A program made the position numbers and the translations under genes. Below, one piece after another: positions 1-10,939 of a DNA stretch of 64,000 nucleotides; positions within the stretch are counted from its first letter, which is position 1, and each line of letters starts with the position of its first letter. The stretch comes from Streptomyces blattellae (GTDB taxonomy: Bacteria; Actinomycetota; Actinomycetes; Streptomycetales; Streptomycetaceae): NCBI RefSeq assembly GCF_009709555.1, contig NZ_WJBG01000158.1, forward strand, positions 1-64,000, written 5' to 3'. The notes under the pieces were generated by a model. That model searched no databases, had not been told where the DNA came from, and worked only from the letters and a program-made list of their open reading frames with translations.

Positions 1-59
1 CCCTGGGTTCGACGTAATTCGAGGGTCCTGGAGGCTCTTGCGGGCTGAAGGTGCAGGTC

Positions 60-1870
60 ATCGGGGTACGGACGGCGCAAACGGCTGGAATGGCCTAGAG
101 ACACGACTTTTCTGATTCACCTGTGTTGGCCTGCTACTTCGGCCTATCGTCTGGATCCATGTACGTGAGGACGACGAAGCGGGAGAACAAGTCCGGCACG
201 GTCCGGTACCTGCATCTGGCCCACAACGAGTGGGATCCGGTGAAGGGGCGGGCGGTGCCGAAGGTGCTGTTCACCTTCGGCCGCGAAGACGACCTGGACC
301 GCGAGGCGGTCAGGCGTCTGGTCATGTCTCTATCGAAGCTGCTGGAGCCGGGCGACGCGCTGGCCGCAACCGCGGCGTCGGACCTGGAGTTCGTCTCCTC
401 GGTGCCGTTCGGCGGCGCCTATGTGCTCGACCAGCTGTGGCGCCGGCTGCGGATCGACCAGATCGTGGGCCGGGTCGGGCAGCCCAAGCGAGGCCGGCGC
501 CGGGACATGACCGCGACCGAGCGGGTGCTGTTCGCCCTGGTCGCCAACCGGGCGCTGGCCCCGTCGTCGAAGCTCGCGGCGGCGGAGTGGATCACGAACG
601 ACGTGCACATCGACGGCCTGGCCGAGACCGGCGAACAGCCCTGCTACCGGGCGATGGACTGGCTGCACGAGGTGCAGGACGACTTGGAGAAGCAGGTGTT
701 CGACGAGGTCGCGAACCTGCTGAACCTGGAAGTCGACCTGCTGTTCTTCGATACCACCAGCACCTACTTCGAACTGGAGGAGCCCGACGAGCCCCTCGCC
801 CGCAACGACGCGGGCCGGCGCCTGGACGCCGACGATGTGGACGACAACGAGGCCAAGCAGGCCGGGTTTCGGACCTACGGCAAGTCGAAGGACTCCCGCG
901 ACGACCTGCCGCAGATCGTGATCGGCATGGCGGTCACCCGGGACGGGATACCGGTCCGCTGCTGGTGCTGGCCGGGCAATGCCTCCGACCAGACGCTGAT
1001 CCGCCAGGTCAAGGACGAGATGCGGGACTGGACCCTGTCCAAGATCGTGTGGGTGGCAGACCGCGGTTTCTCCTCCGCCGCCAACCGCCGCTACCTGCGC
1101 AAGGGCGACCACGCCTACATCATCGGCGAGAAGCTCCGCTCCGGAAGTCCCGAGGTGCAGGCCGCCCTGTCCCGGCAGGGCCGCTACCAGGACGTCGGCG
1201 AGAACATGCGCGTCAAGGAGGTGCGGATATCCGACACCGACCGGTTCGTGATCTGTTACAACCCCGAAGCGGCCGAGCGCGACCGGCACATGCGTGAACA
1301 ACTCGTCACCCAGCTCGCCGACCTGATCGCCGACACCGACAAGCTCAGCGACTTCAAGCGCGGCGAACTACGCGGGAAGATCGCCGACAAGCCCGGCCTG
1401 AACCGCTACCTTCGGGCCACCCCGGCCGGCAAGCTCCGCGTCGACCAGGCGAAGATCAAGGCGGAGGAGAACCTCGACGGGAAGTACCTCCTGCGCTGCA
1501 GCGACCCCCACCTGAGCGCCGAGGACATCGCGCTGGGCTACAAGCAACTGCTCGAAGTCGAGGGCATCAACGGCTACGCCAAGGACACCCTCCGCGAACG
1601 CCTCGAGAACCCCGGCACCCGTCGCATCCGCGGAATCGCCGCCCAGGCACTCCTCCTCGCCTTCCAGCTCGCCCACGCCAACAAGCGCAAACTCACCGCC
1701 TGGGCCGACGCCGTAGCCCTGAACGGCGACCGCCCCCACCGTCGGCCCACCCGCCGCCGCAAGACCAAGCCCCTGGGCACCTGGACCCCGAAGGGCTACA
1801 CGACCGCCCCCGAGGAGTCCCAGTCCGACCAGTGAGTCAACTCACACTCAACCCCTCGCGCTGAAGATCA
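60..1870 (+). mobile_element. IS1634-like insertion sequence (ends not resolved)
   Basis: A single-gene insertion sequence carrying one DDE-type transposase. It sits beside a tRNA-Leu gene at the edge of an otherwise conserved block. I compared the left flank (1-122) with the reverse complement of the right flank (1836-1935) and found no convincing terminal inverted repeats or target duplication, so the limits given are approximate. The family assignment rests on the transposase alone. Confidence 0.5.
159..1835 (+). CDS. IS1634 family transposase
   Basis: DDE transposase of about 558 aa that catalyses excision and insertion of the element. Sequence signs are the N-terminal YVRTTKR/KSGTVRYL region, a central LLFFDTTSTYFE segment carrying the first catalytic Asp, a VWVADRGFSSAANRRYL segment with the second, and a C-terminal RIRGIAAQALLLAFQLA helix typical of IS1634/IS4-type enzymes. 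The ATG at 159 (MYVRTTKR) is preferred over the in-frame GTG at 123 because family members usually begin with MYVR. The reading frame looks intact, so the element may be active. It lies upstream of a tRNA-Leu and of the fhaA cluster, and no partner gene is visible. Family assignment is by motif recognition and is fairly secure. Confidence 0.85.
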   Translation: MYVRTTKRENKSGTVRYLHLAHNEWDPVKGRAVPKVLFTFGREDDLDREAVRRLVMSLSKLLEPGDALAATAASDLEFVSSVPFGGAYVLDQLWRRLRIDQIVGRVGQPKRGRRRDMTATERVLFALVANRALAPSSKLAAAEWITNDVHIDGLAETGEQPCYRAMDWLHEVQDDLEKQVFDEVANLLNLEVDLLFFDTTSTYFELEEPDEPLARNDAGRRLDADDVDDNEAKQAGFRTYGKSKDSRDDLPQIVIGMAVTRDGIPVRCWCWPGNASDQTLIRQVKDEMRDWTLSKIVWVADRGFSSAANRRYLRKGDHAYIIGEKLRSGSPEVQAALSRQGRYQDVGENMRVKEVRISDTDRFVICYNPEAAERDRHMREQLVTQLADLIADTDKLSDFKRGELRGKIADKPGLNRYLRATPAGKLRVDQAKIKAEENLDGKYLLRCSDPHLSAEDIALGYKQLLEVEGINGYAKDTLRERLENPGTRRIRGIAAQALLLAFQLAHANKRKLTAWADAVALNGDRPHRRPTRRRKTKPLGTWTPKGYTTAPEESQSDQ

Positions 1871-1897
1871 ACAAACGAAGACCAGGAAGAGAAGTCC

Positions 1898-1931
1898 GAC
1901 TGCCCGGCGGCTCTCCAGCCGCCGGGCAGTC
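1898..1931. terminator. Strong hairpin, perfect 14-bp stem
   Basis: Arms 1898-1911 and 1918-1931 are perfectly complementary (GACTGCCCGGCGGC with its complement) around a 6-nt loop. It lies just beyond the IS. It may end the transposase transcript or be the old terminator of a gene now separated by the insertion. Confidence 0.6.
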
Positions 1932-1976
1932 ATGCGTGTAAGCAGTCTCACACCGCGTCCAACCTGCACAGACACA

Positions 1977-2016
1977 ACGAAACGGGCTCATCGTGATCAC
2001 GATGAGCCCGTTTCGT
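1977..2016. terminator. 40-bp perfect palindrome, probable tRNA-Leu terminator
   Basis: Positions 1977-2016 read identically on both strands over all 40 bases. The outer arm begins ACGAAACGGGCTCATCGTGA. There is no unpaired loop base in the DNA, and the RNA would fold into a long hairpin. It is placed immediately 3' of the leftward tRNA-Leu gene, so termination of that transcript is the simplest reading. Confidence 0.6.
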
Positions 2017-2049
2017 CGGTGCTATCAGGACACTTTCGTCGGTGCCCCC

Positions 2050-2136
2050 TGGTGCGCGAGGGGGGAGTTGAACCCCCACGCCCTTGCGGGCACTGGAACC
2101 TGAATCCAGCGCGTCTGCCTATTCCGCCACCCGCGC
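2050..2136 (-). tRNA. tRNA-Leu (anticodon CAG)
   Basis: The minus strand folds as a class II tRNA. The acceptor stem GCGCGGG pairs with CTCGCGC, the anticodon stem CTGGA/TCCAG carries loop TTCAGGT (anticodon CAG), there is a long variable arm GCCCGCAAGGGC, and the T-arm contains GGTTCAACTCC. Discriminator A is followed by an encoded CCA (2050-2052). tRNA genes are common integration sites, and the IS lies just downstream. Confidence 0.95.
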
Positions 2137-2610
2137 ATTGGGTGTGTCCTCGGGCCCTTCCCGCTTGGGGTCCGGCGCCTTCCGACACCCAGAACACTAG
2201 CACGGCGGCCAGGGTGGATTCACATCCCTTATCCCCGGGAAGCCGCCGACCAGCGACGTCTGGGCCACCGGCCGGGCCGGGCGGCAAACCTCCGAACGCC
2301 GGGCTACGTATCAAGGTGTACCGGTTCACGTATCAACCTCGTACCGGTACCGGCCGTCTCCCCAGAAGCCGGTCGGGGTCCACAGTCAGGTGCGGGACAC
2401 TTGTCTGCGGCCGCCTCTACGATCCTTGGCAGGACCGTGTCCCCGAGGGAGTTCGAAGGGGACCTGAGGAGGGAACTTCGTCAGGCGTCGACAACCGTCG
2501 GAATGGGCCGACAGGGGGAACCAGCCGATTCACCGGCGCGTGGATACGATCAGTAAGCAGTACCAGGTAAGAAGCAGTACACAGGACAGCAGCCTAAGAG
2601 GAGGTGCCCC
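2137..2610. other. Intergenic region upstream of fhaA; no gene seen
   Basis: About 470 bp between the divergent tRNA-Leu and fhaA. It should hold the tRNA promoter on the minus strand and the fhaA promoter on the plus strand. I could not place a convincing -35/-10 pair. Short open frames here have no ribosome binding site and one runs through the tRNA, so I call no gene. Confidence 0.5.
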
Positions 2611-3468
2611 ATGGGAGTCCTGAAGAAGTTCGAGCAGCGTCTCGAAGGTCTGGTCAACGGCACCTTCGCCAAGGTCTTCAAGTCCGAGGTGCAGCCCGTG
2701 GAGATCGCGGGAGCACTCCAGCGCGAGTGCGACAACAACGCCACCATCTGGAACCGCGACCGCACCGTCGTACCCAATGACTTCATCGTGGAGCTGAGCA
2801 CGCCGGACTTCGAGCGGCTCAGCCCCTACTCCGGCCAGCTCGGGGACGAGCTCGCCGGCATGGTGCGCGACTACGCCAAGCAGCAGCGCTACACCTTCAT
2901 GGGCCCCATCAAGGTCAACCTGGACAAGGCGGACGACCTCGACACCGGCCTGTACCGGGTGCGCAGCCGCACGCTCGCCGGCTCCACCGACCAGCAGGCC
3001 CCGGCCGGCGCCCCCGCGCCCCCGCCGGCCGGCCGCCCCGGCGGCGGATACGGCTACCCGCAGCCCGCCGCGCCCGCGGGCCCCCCGCCCATGCCGTCCG
3101 CGCCGCCGCCCGGCGGCCGCCCCGGCGGTTACGGCTACCCGCAGCCCGCGGGCGGCCAGCGTCCCCCGGCCCCCGCGGCCGGCGGCCGCACCCGCCACTG
3201 GATCGAGATCAACGGCACCCGCCATCAGATCTCCCGCGCGACGCTGGTGCTGGGCCGCAGCACCGACGCCGACGTGCGGATCGACGACCCCGGCGTCTCC
3301 CGCCGGCACTGCGAGATCCGGACCGGAACGCCCTCGACGATCCAGGATCTCGGATCCACCAACGGCATTGTGGTGGACGGGCAGCACACCACCCGCGCTA
3401 CGCTCCGCGACGGCTCGCGGATCGTCGTGGGCAGCACCACCATCATTTACCGGCAAGCCGAAGGGTGA
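2611..3468 (+). CDS. fhaA: FhaA-type protein: DUF3662 plus FHA domain
   Basis: Cytoplasmic phosphothreonine-binding scaffold of 285 aa. Residues 1-120 match the DUF3662/FhaA N-terminal domain (MGVLKKFEQRLEGLVNGTFA). Next comes a Pro/Gly/Tyr-rich linker with repeated GYGYPQP units (about 125-190), and residues 195-283 form an FHA domain with the LGRS, GVSRRHCEI and DLGSTNG motifs. In mycobacteria FhaA binds the phosphorylated pseudokinase domain of MviN/MurJ and dampens peptidoglycan synthesis; the same role is inferred here. The ATG is preceded by GAGGAGG at proper distance. It leads a tightly packed rightward cluster ending in pknB. Confidence 0.93.
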   Translation: MGVLKKFEQRLEGLVNGTFAKVFKSEVQPVEIAGALQRECDNNATIWNRDRTVVPNDFIVELSTPDFERLSPYSGQLGDELAGMVRDYAKQQRYTFMGPIKVNLDKADDLDTGLYRVRSRTLAGSTDQQAPAGAPAPPPAGRPGGGYGYPQPAAPAGPPPMPSAPPPGGRPGGYGYPQPAGGQRPPAPAAGGRTRHWIEINGTRHQISRATLVLGRSTDADVRIDDPGVSRRHCEIRTGTPSTIQDLGSTNGIVVDGQHTTRATLRDGSRIVVGSTTIIYRQAEG

Positions 3469-3477
3469 AGCGGGGGC

Positions 3478-3990
3478 ATGTCAGAGCTGACCCTCACGGT
3501 CATGCGGCTGGGTTTCCTGGCCGTACTGTGGCTGTTCGTGATCGTGGCCGTGCAGGTCATCCGCAGCGACCTGTTCGGAACGCGCGTCACCCAGCGCGGC
3601 TCGCGCCGGGAGGCGGGCCGGGCGCAGCAGGCCCAGCGCCAGGCGCCCCCGCAGCAGCGCCAGCAGCCCGCCCCCGGCGGTCGCAGGGGGCGTAACGCCC
3701 CGACGAAGCTCGTCGTGTCCGAGGGCACCCTCACCGGCACGACCGTCGCGCTGCAGGGCCAGACCATCACCCTGGGCCGGGCGCACGACAGCACGATCGT
3801 GCTGGACGACGACTACGCCTCCAGCCGCCATGCCAGGATCTACCCGGACCGCGACGGCCAGTGGATCGTCGAGGACCTGGGCTCCACCAACGGCACATAC
3901 CTGGACCGGTCCCGGCTGACGACCCCTACACCGATCCCGCTGGGCGCACCGATCCGCATCGGCAAGACCGTCATCGAGCTGCGGAAGTAG
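3478..3990 (+). CDS. fhaB: FhaB-type FHA domain protein (FipA-like)
   Basis: Membrane-anchored FHA protein of 170 aa. An N-terminal hydrophobic segment (about residues 8-27, VLWLFVIVAVQVI) is followed by a Gln/Pro/Arg-rich linker and a C-terminal FHA domain (about 90-165) with ITLGRA, SSRHARI and DLGSTNGTYL motifs. In Mycobacterium the orthologue FhaB/FipA is phosphorylated by Ser/Thr kinases and links FtsZ to FtsQ at division. It starts 9 bp after fhaA, so it is probably cotranscribed with the PP2C phosphatase, rodA, PBP and pknB genes. Confidence 0.9.
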   Translation: MSELTLTVMRLGFLAVLWLFVIVAVQVIRSDLFGTRVTQRGSRREAGRAQQAQRQAPPQQRQQPAPGGRRGRNAPTKLVVSEGTLTGTTVALQGQTITLGRAHDSTIVLDDDYASSRHARIYPDRDGQWIVEDLGSTNGTYLDRSRLTTPTPIPLGAPIRIGKTVIELRK

Positions 3991-4082
3991 TGCTACGTCA
4001 TGAAAGAGCACGAGCGGAGCGAGCACGCAGCGGCGGTCCACACCCCGGACCCCGGCGCGCTCCCGACCGGAGGGTGGGCACC

Positions 4083-5666
4083 GTGCGGATGTACCCGGAG
4101 CCGACGGGCGAGGTGCGCATGAGTCTGTCACTGCGCTTCGCCGCCGGATCGCACAAAGGCATGATCCGGGAGGGCAACGAGGACTCCGGATACGCAGGGC
4201 CCCGCCTGCTCGCCATCGCCGACGGCATGGGCGGCGCCGCGGCCGGCGAGGTCGCCTCCTCCGAGGCGATCTCCACGATCGTCGCCCTCGACGACGACGT
4301 CCCCGGCTCCGACGTCCTGACCTCGCTCGGTACGGCCGTACAGCGCGCCAACGACCAGCTGCGCGCGATGGTCGAAGAGGACCCGCAGCTGGAGGGCATG
4401 GGAACCACCCTCACCGCCCTGCTGTGGACCGGCCAGCGGCTCGGGCTCGTACACGTCGGCGACTCGCGCGCGTATCTGCTCCGCGACGGCGTCCTCACCC
4501 AGATCACGCAGGACCACACCTGGGTGCAGCGGCTGGTCGACGAGGGCCGCATCACCGAAGAGGAAGCCACCACCCACCCCCAACGCTCCCTGCTGATGCG
4601 GGCGTTGGGCAGCGGCGACCACGTCGAGCCCGACCTCTCCATCCGCGAAGTCCGCGCCGGCGACCGCTACTTGATCTGCTCCGACGGCCTCTCCGGCGTC
4701 GTCTCCCACCAGACGCTTGAGGACACCCTCGCCAGCTACCAGGGCCCGCAGGAGACCGTCCAGCAGCTGATCGAACTCGCGCTGCGCGGCGGCGGCCCCG
4801 ACAACATCACCGTCATCGTCGCCGATGTCCTCGACCTGGACACCGGCGACACCCTCGCCGGGCAACTGTCCGACACCCCCGTCGTGGTGGGCGCCGTCGC
4901 CGAGAACCAGAACCACCTGCACGACAACGGCATCATGCAGACCCCGGCAGGACGCGCCTCCGGACTCGGCCGCCAGGTCCCCGGCCAGGGCGGCGGCGAG
5001 TTCGGCCCGCCCAGCACCGGCGACACCACCGGCTACATCCCCGAAGGCGGCTTCGGGGACTACACCGACGACGACTTCGTCAAACCGCGGCGGGGCCGCA
5101 AGTGGCTGAAGAGATCCCTCTACGGCGCCCTCACGCTCGCCGTCATCGGCGGCGGGCTCTACGGCGGCTGGCGCTGGACGCAGACGCAGTACTACGTCGG
5201 CGTCAATGACGAGCATGTCGCCCTGTACCGGGGCATCAGCCAGGACCTCGCCTGGGTCTCGCTGTCGGACGTGGAGAAGGACCACCCCGAGATCGAACTC
5301 AAGTACCTGCCGCCGTACCAGCAGAAACTCGTCGAGGACACCATCGCCGAAGGTGATCTGAAGCAGGCCCAGAAGAAGATCGACGAACTGGCCGTGCAGG
5401 CCTCCGCGTGCAAGAAGCGGTCCGAGCAGCAGGCGGCCGAGAGCGAGAACAACTCCAATACCGGCCAGGGTGAGGCCGGAGGCACCACGGGAACCACCCG
5501 AAGCTCCCTCACGTCCAAGGCGACACCGACTCCCAACCCGTCGGGCTCGCCCTCGGACTCCCCGTCCACCGCCCCGTCCTCGTCCCCGACCGCACCCACT
5601 CCCACCCCCGGCCCCACTCTCTCGGAGGAAGAGCAGAAGGTCGTCTCGCAGTGCGGTACGCAGTAG
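4083..5666 (+). CDS. pstP: PP2C-type Ser/Thr protein phosphatase (PstP-like)
   Basis: Removes phosphate from proteins phosphorylated by PknB-type kinases. The cytosolic PP2C domain (first ~250 residues) shows the metal-binding motifs GNEDS, ADGMGG, GDSRAYLLR, SDGLSGV and GGPDNIT. A transmembrane helix (GALTLAVIGGGLYGGW) follows near residue 345, and the outside tail is Ser/Thr/Pro-rich. GTG 4083 sits 8 nt after GGAGGG; ATG 4089 and ATG 4119 (MSLSLRFAAG) are alternative starts. It lies between fhaB and the SEDS gene and is the expected antagonist of PknB encoded downstream. Confidence 0.93.
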   Translation: MRMYPEPTGEVRMSLSLRFAAGSHKGMIREGNEDSGYAGPRLLAIADGMGGAAAGEVASSEAISTIVALDDDVPGSDVLTSLGTAVQRANDQLRAMVEEDPQLEGMGTTLTALLWTGQRLGLVHVGDSRAYLLRDGVLTQITQDHTWVQRLVDEGRITEEEATTHPQRSLLMRALGSGDHVEPDLSIREVRAGDRYLICSDGLSGVVSHQTLEDTLASYQGPQETVQQLIELALRGGGPDNITVIVADVLDLDTGDTLAGQLSDTPVVVGAVAENQNHLHDNGIMQTPAGRASGLGRQVPGQGGGEFGPPSTGDTTGYIPEGGFGDYTDDDFVKPRRGRKWLKRSLYGALTLAVIGGGLYGGWRWTQTQYYVGVNDEHVALYRGISQDLAWVSLSDVEKDHPEIELKYLPPYQQKLVEDTIAEGDLKQAQKKIDELAVQASACKKRSEQQAAESENNSNTGQGEAGGTTGTTRSSLTSKATPTPNPSGSPSDSPSTAPSSSPTAPTPTPGPTLSEEEQKVVSQCGTQ

Positions 5667-5693
5667 GCAAGCCGTGAGAGGCCCCGTCACACG

Positions 5694-7130
5694 ATGAGCA
5701 GTTCTACCAACACGTCGACGCACCACACGTCCACGATCGGCGCGATCGGCACGCCGAGCCGGCGCAACACCGAGCTCGCCCTGCTGGTGTTCGCCGTCCT
5801 CATCCCGGTCTTCGCCTACGCCAACGTCGGCCTCGCCATCAACGACGAGGTCCCGGCCGGCCTGCTGAGCTACGGCCTGGGCCTCGGCCTCCTGGCCGGC
5901 GTCGCCCATCTCGTCGTACGCAAGTTCGCCCCGTACGCGGACCCGCTGATGCTGCCTCTGGCCACGCTGCTCAACGGACTCGGGCTGGTCGCCATCTGGC
6001 GGCTGGACCAGTCCGCGCTGCTGCGGGAAATCAACGTCGCCGGCGGCAAGGCGACCAACCAGCTGCTGTACACGGCCATGGGCATCGCGCTGTTCGCCGT
6101 CGTGATGGTCTTCCTCAAGGACCACCGGGTCCTGCAGCGGTACACCTACATCTCCATGGTCGGCGCGCTGATCCTGCTGCTCCTGCCGCTCGTCCCGGGC
6201 CTCGGGCTGGACGTCTTCGGCGCCAGGATCTGGATCCAGATCGGCTCCTTCACCATCCAGCCCGGTGAGTTCGCGAAGATCGCCCTCGCCGTCTTCTTCG
6301 CCGGCTATCTGATGGTCAAGCGCGACGCGCTCGCCCTCGCCAGCCGCCGCTTCATGGGCCTGTACCTGCCGCGCGGCCGCGACCTCGGCCCGATCCTCGT
6401 CGTCTGGGCGATGTCGATCCTGATCCTGGTCTTCGAGACCGACCTCGGTACGTCGCTGCTGTTCTTCGGAATGTTCATCATCATGCTGTACGTCGCCACC
6501 GAGCGGACCAGCTGGATCGTCTTCGGTCTGCTGATGTCCGCGGTCGGCGCCGTCGGCGTGGCCAGCTTCGAGTCGCACATCCAGCAGCGCATCGACGCCT
6601 GGCTCGACCCGATGCGCGAGTACACCCTCAGCCAGCAGGGCGTCGCCGGCCACTCCGAGCAGGCGATGCAGGCACTGTGGGCCTTCGGCTCCGGCGGCAC
6701 CCTCGGCACCGGCTGGGGCCAGGGCCACTCCGAACTCATCCGGTTCGCCGCCAACTCCGACTTCATCCTCGCCACCTTCGGCGAGGAACTGGGCCTGGCC
6801 GGCGTGATGGCACTGCTGCTGCTCTACGGCCTGATCGTCGAGCGCGGCGTGCGCACCGCCCTCGCCGCCCGCGACCCGTTCGGAAAACTGCTCGCCATCG
6901 GCCTGTCCGGCGCCTTCGCGCTCCAGGTCTTCGTCGTCGCCGGCGGCGTCATGGGCCTGATCCCGCTGACCGGTATGACGATGCCGTTCCTGGCGTACGG
7001 AGGTTCCTCCGTCATCGCCAACTGGGCGCTCATCGGCGTCCTGATCAGGATCAGCGACACCGCCCGCCGTCCGGCACCCGCTCCCGCCCCCAACCCCGAC
7101 GCCGAGATGACCCAGGTGGTCCGCCCGTGA
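5694..7130 (+). CDS. rodA: FtsW/RodA/SpoVE family SEDS protein
   Basis: Polytopic membrane glycosyltransferase that polymerises lipid II, working with a class B PBP. The 478 aa contain about ten hydrophobic segments and SEDS hallmarks such as GARIWIQIGSFTIQPGEFAKIAL, here read in parts as ARIWIQIG and QPGEFAKI, and the C-terminal PLTGMTMPFLAYGGSS loop. Residues 1-20 are a Ser/Thr-rich cytosolic tail. Its stop overlaps the GTG start of the partner PBP by 4 bp (GTGA), indicating translational coupling. RodA versus FtsW cannot be settled from sequence alone, but the linkage to pbpA/pknB is the usual RodA arrangement. Confidence 0.9.
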   Translation: MSSSTNTSTHHTSTIGAIGTPSRRNTELALLVFAVLIPVFAYANVGLAINDEVPAGLLSYGLGLGLLAGVAHLVVRKFAPYADPLMLPLATLLNGLGLVAIWRLDQSALLREINVAGGKATNQLLYTAMGIALFAVVMVFLKDHRVLQRYTYISMVGALILLLLPLVPGLGLDVFGARIWIQIGSFTIQPGEFAKIALAVFFAGYLMVKRDALALASRRFMGLYLPRGRDLGPILVVWAMSILILVFETDLGTSLLFFGMFIIMLYVATERTSWIVFGLLMSAVGAVGVASFESHIQQRIDAWLDPMREYTLSQQGVAGHSEQAMQALWAFGSGGTLGTGWGQGHSELIRFAANSDFILATFGEELGLAGVMALLLLYGLIVERGVRTALAARDPFGKLLAIGLSGAFALQVFVVAGGVMGLIPLTGMTMPFLAYGGSSVIANWALIGVLIRISDTARRPAPAPAPNPDAEMTQVVRP

Positions 7131-8596
7131 ACAAGCCCCTGCGCCGGATCGCGATCTTCTGCGGACTCCTGGTACTCACCCTGCTCATCCGGGACAACTG
7201 GCTGCAGTACGTCCAGGCCGACCAGCTGAAGGACGACCCCAAGAACCGCCGCGTCGCCATCGCCCGCTACGCCACCCCGCGCGGCGACATCATCGTCGAC
7301 GGCAAGGCCATCACCGGCCACGCCACGACGGAGGGCGACTTCAAGTACAAGCGCACCTACAAGGACGGCGCCATGTGGGCGCCCGTCACCGGCTTCGTCT
7401 CCCAGGCCTACGGCGCCAACCAGCTGGAGTCCATCGAGGACGGCATCCTCACCGGCGACGACGACCGGCTCTTCTTCCGCAACACCCTCGACATGATCAC
7501 GGGCGAGCCGAAGGAGGGCGGCAACGTCGTCACCACCCTCAACGCCGCCGCGCAGAAGGCCGCGTACGAAGGCCTGGCGGCGCAGGGCGGCAAGGGCGCC
7601 GTCGCCGCGATAGAACCATCCACCGGCAAGATCCTGGCGCTGGCCTCCTACCCGTCGTACGACCCCTCGACGATCGCCGGCAGCAGCACCTCCGACGAAG
7701 AGGCGTGGAAGAAGCTCCAGAAGAACGAGAACCCCGACGACCCGATGCTGAACCGGGCGCTGCGCGAGGTCTACCCGCCCGGCTCCACCTTCAAGGTCGT
7801 CACCGCGGCCGCCGCGCTGGAGAACGGCCTGTACACGGACGCCGACAGCAAGACCAACTCGCCGCTGCCGTGGACCATGCCGGGCACCACCACCGAGCTG
7901 GAGAACGAGGGCAACATCCCCTGCAAGGACGCGACGCTCCGGGTCGCCCTGCAGTACTCCTGCAATACCGTCTTCGGCAAGATCGGCTCCGACCTCGGCA
8001 ACGACAAGATGCTGGAAGAGGCCAAGAAGTTCGGCTTCACCGAGGAGCAGTTCACGCCGGTCCGCTCCAGCGCGTCGGTCTTCTCCGACGACATGAACCA
8101 GTCGCAGACCGCACTGTCCTCCATCGGCCAGTTCAACACCGCCGCGACGCCGCTGCAGATGGCCATGGTCGCCTCGGCCGTCGCCAACGACGGTGAGCTG
8201 ATGAAGCCGTACATGGTGGACGAACTCCAGGCGCCGAACCTCGACCCCGTCGAGAAGACCGAACCGGAGCCGATGAGCCGCCCGCTGTCGGCGAAGAACG
8301 CGCAGATCCTCCAGTCGATGATGGAGACCGTCGTCTCCGACGGCACCGGCCAGAACGCGCAGATCAACGGCGTCACCGTGGGCGGCAAGACCGGTACCGC
8401 CCAGCACGGCGTCGACAACAGCGAGAACCCCTACGCCTGGTTCCTGTCGTACGCCAAGACCGACGAGGGCTCGCCGGTCGCCGTGGCCGTGGTCGTCGAG
8501 GACGAGGATGCCGTCCGTGACGACATCTCCGGCGGTGGCCTCGCGGCGCCCATCGCCAAGAGCGTGATGGAGGCGGTCATCGACAGCAAGCGGTGA
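7127..8596 (+). CDS. pbpA: Class B penicillin-binding protein (PbpA-like transpeptidase)
   Basis: Cross-links peptidoglycan outside the membrane. The 489-aa product has a single N-terminal membrane anchor (about residues 5-22) and a transpeptidase domain with the serine nucleophile motif S220-TFK, the SCN motif at 278-280 and KTGTAQ from K421. The GTG at 7127 overlaps the stop of the SEDS gene (GTGA), which fixes the start; longer open frame upstream is out-of-context read-through. SEDS/PBP pairing implies a joint polymerase-transpeptidase complex, presumably regulated by PknB immediately downstream. Confidence 0.93.
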   Translation: MNKPLRRIAIFCGLLVLTLLIRDNWLQYVQADQLKDDPKNRRVAIARYATPRGDIIVDGKAITGHATTEGDFKYKRTYKDGAMWAPVTGFVSQAYGANQLESIEDGILTGDDDRLFFRNTLDMITGEPKEGGNVVTTLNAAAQKAAYEGLAAQGGKGAVAAIEPSTGKILALASYPSYDPSTIAGSSTSDEEAWKKLQKNENPDDPMLNRALREVYPPGSTFKVVTAAAALENGLYTDADSKTNSPLPWTMPGTTTELENEGNIPCKDATLRVALQYSCNTVFGKIGSDLGNDKMLEEAKKFGFTEEQFTPVRSSASVFSDDMNQSQTALSSIGQFNTAATPLQMAMVASAVANDGELMKPYMVDELQAPNLDPVEKTEPEPMSRPLSAKNAQILQSMMETVVSDGTGQNAQINGVTVGGKTGTAQHGVDNSENPYAWFLSYAKTDEGSPVAVAVVVEDEDAVRDDISGGGLAAPIAKSVMEAVIDSKR

Positions 8597-8769
8597 GAAC
8601 CCCGTCACGTCGCCTTCGCATCGCCGCACGTTGCGATACCGGTCCTGTATCGGCTGACGGGCTTGGCCAGGTCACACAGAGCGAGCCGGGTACGGTAGGC
8701 CCGGACGGCAGTCTCCGATCCGCACACGAGTGCGGACCGGGACCGACGGAGAGGGCTGGTAGGTAGCTT

Positions 8770-10752
<1,983 letters not shown>

Positions 10753-10767
10753 CCTCGCCGCAACGTG

Positions 10768-10802
10768 AGTGGGCCCTGCCGGGACTTCTGGCAGGGCCCA
10801 CT
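10768..10802 (+). terminator. Terminator after pknB
   Basis: A 13-bp stem (AGTGGGCCCTGCC, 10768-10780, pairing with 10790-10802) around a 9-nt loop, 15 bp past the pknB stop and followed by a T-richer stretch. Confidence 0.85.
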
Positions 10803-10939
10803 TGCTTCTGTTGTGCAGCTCCGCATAGCCGTACACACCTCGATCGTGTCTTCGTATTTCACGACTCGTTGATCGGGTGGGGTGGGGCATCAGAGCTCTG
10901 CCCTGGCCATACGGCCACGACACGAGCGGAAGGCAGACC

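Noticed and set aside
2050..2136. tRNA-Leu considered as the attachment site of an integrated element
   Set aside because: No integrase gene or repeated tRNA end is visible; only an IS transposase lies nearby.
1932..2570. 212-codon plus-strand open frame
   Set aside because: It reads straight through the tRNA-Leu gene and a 40-bp palindrome, and has no ribosome site.
4128..6728. 866-codon minus-strand open frame across the phosphatase and SEDS genes
   Set aside because: It crosses two well-supported plus-strand genes and has no family resemblance.
8663..8696. TTGGCC and TACGGT considered as a pknB promoter
   Set aside because: The spacing is 22 bp, too long for a normal vegetative promoter.
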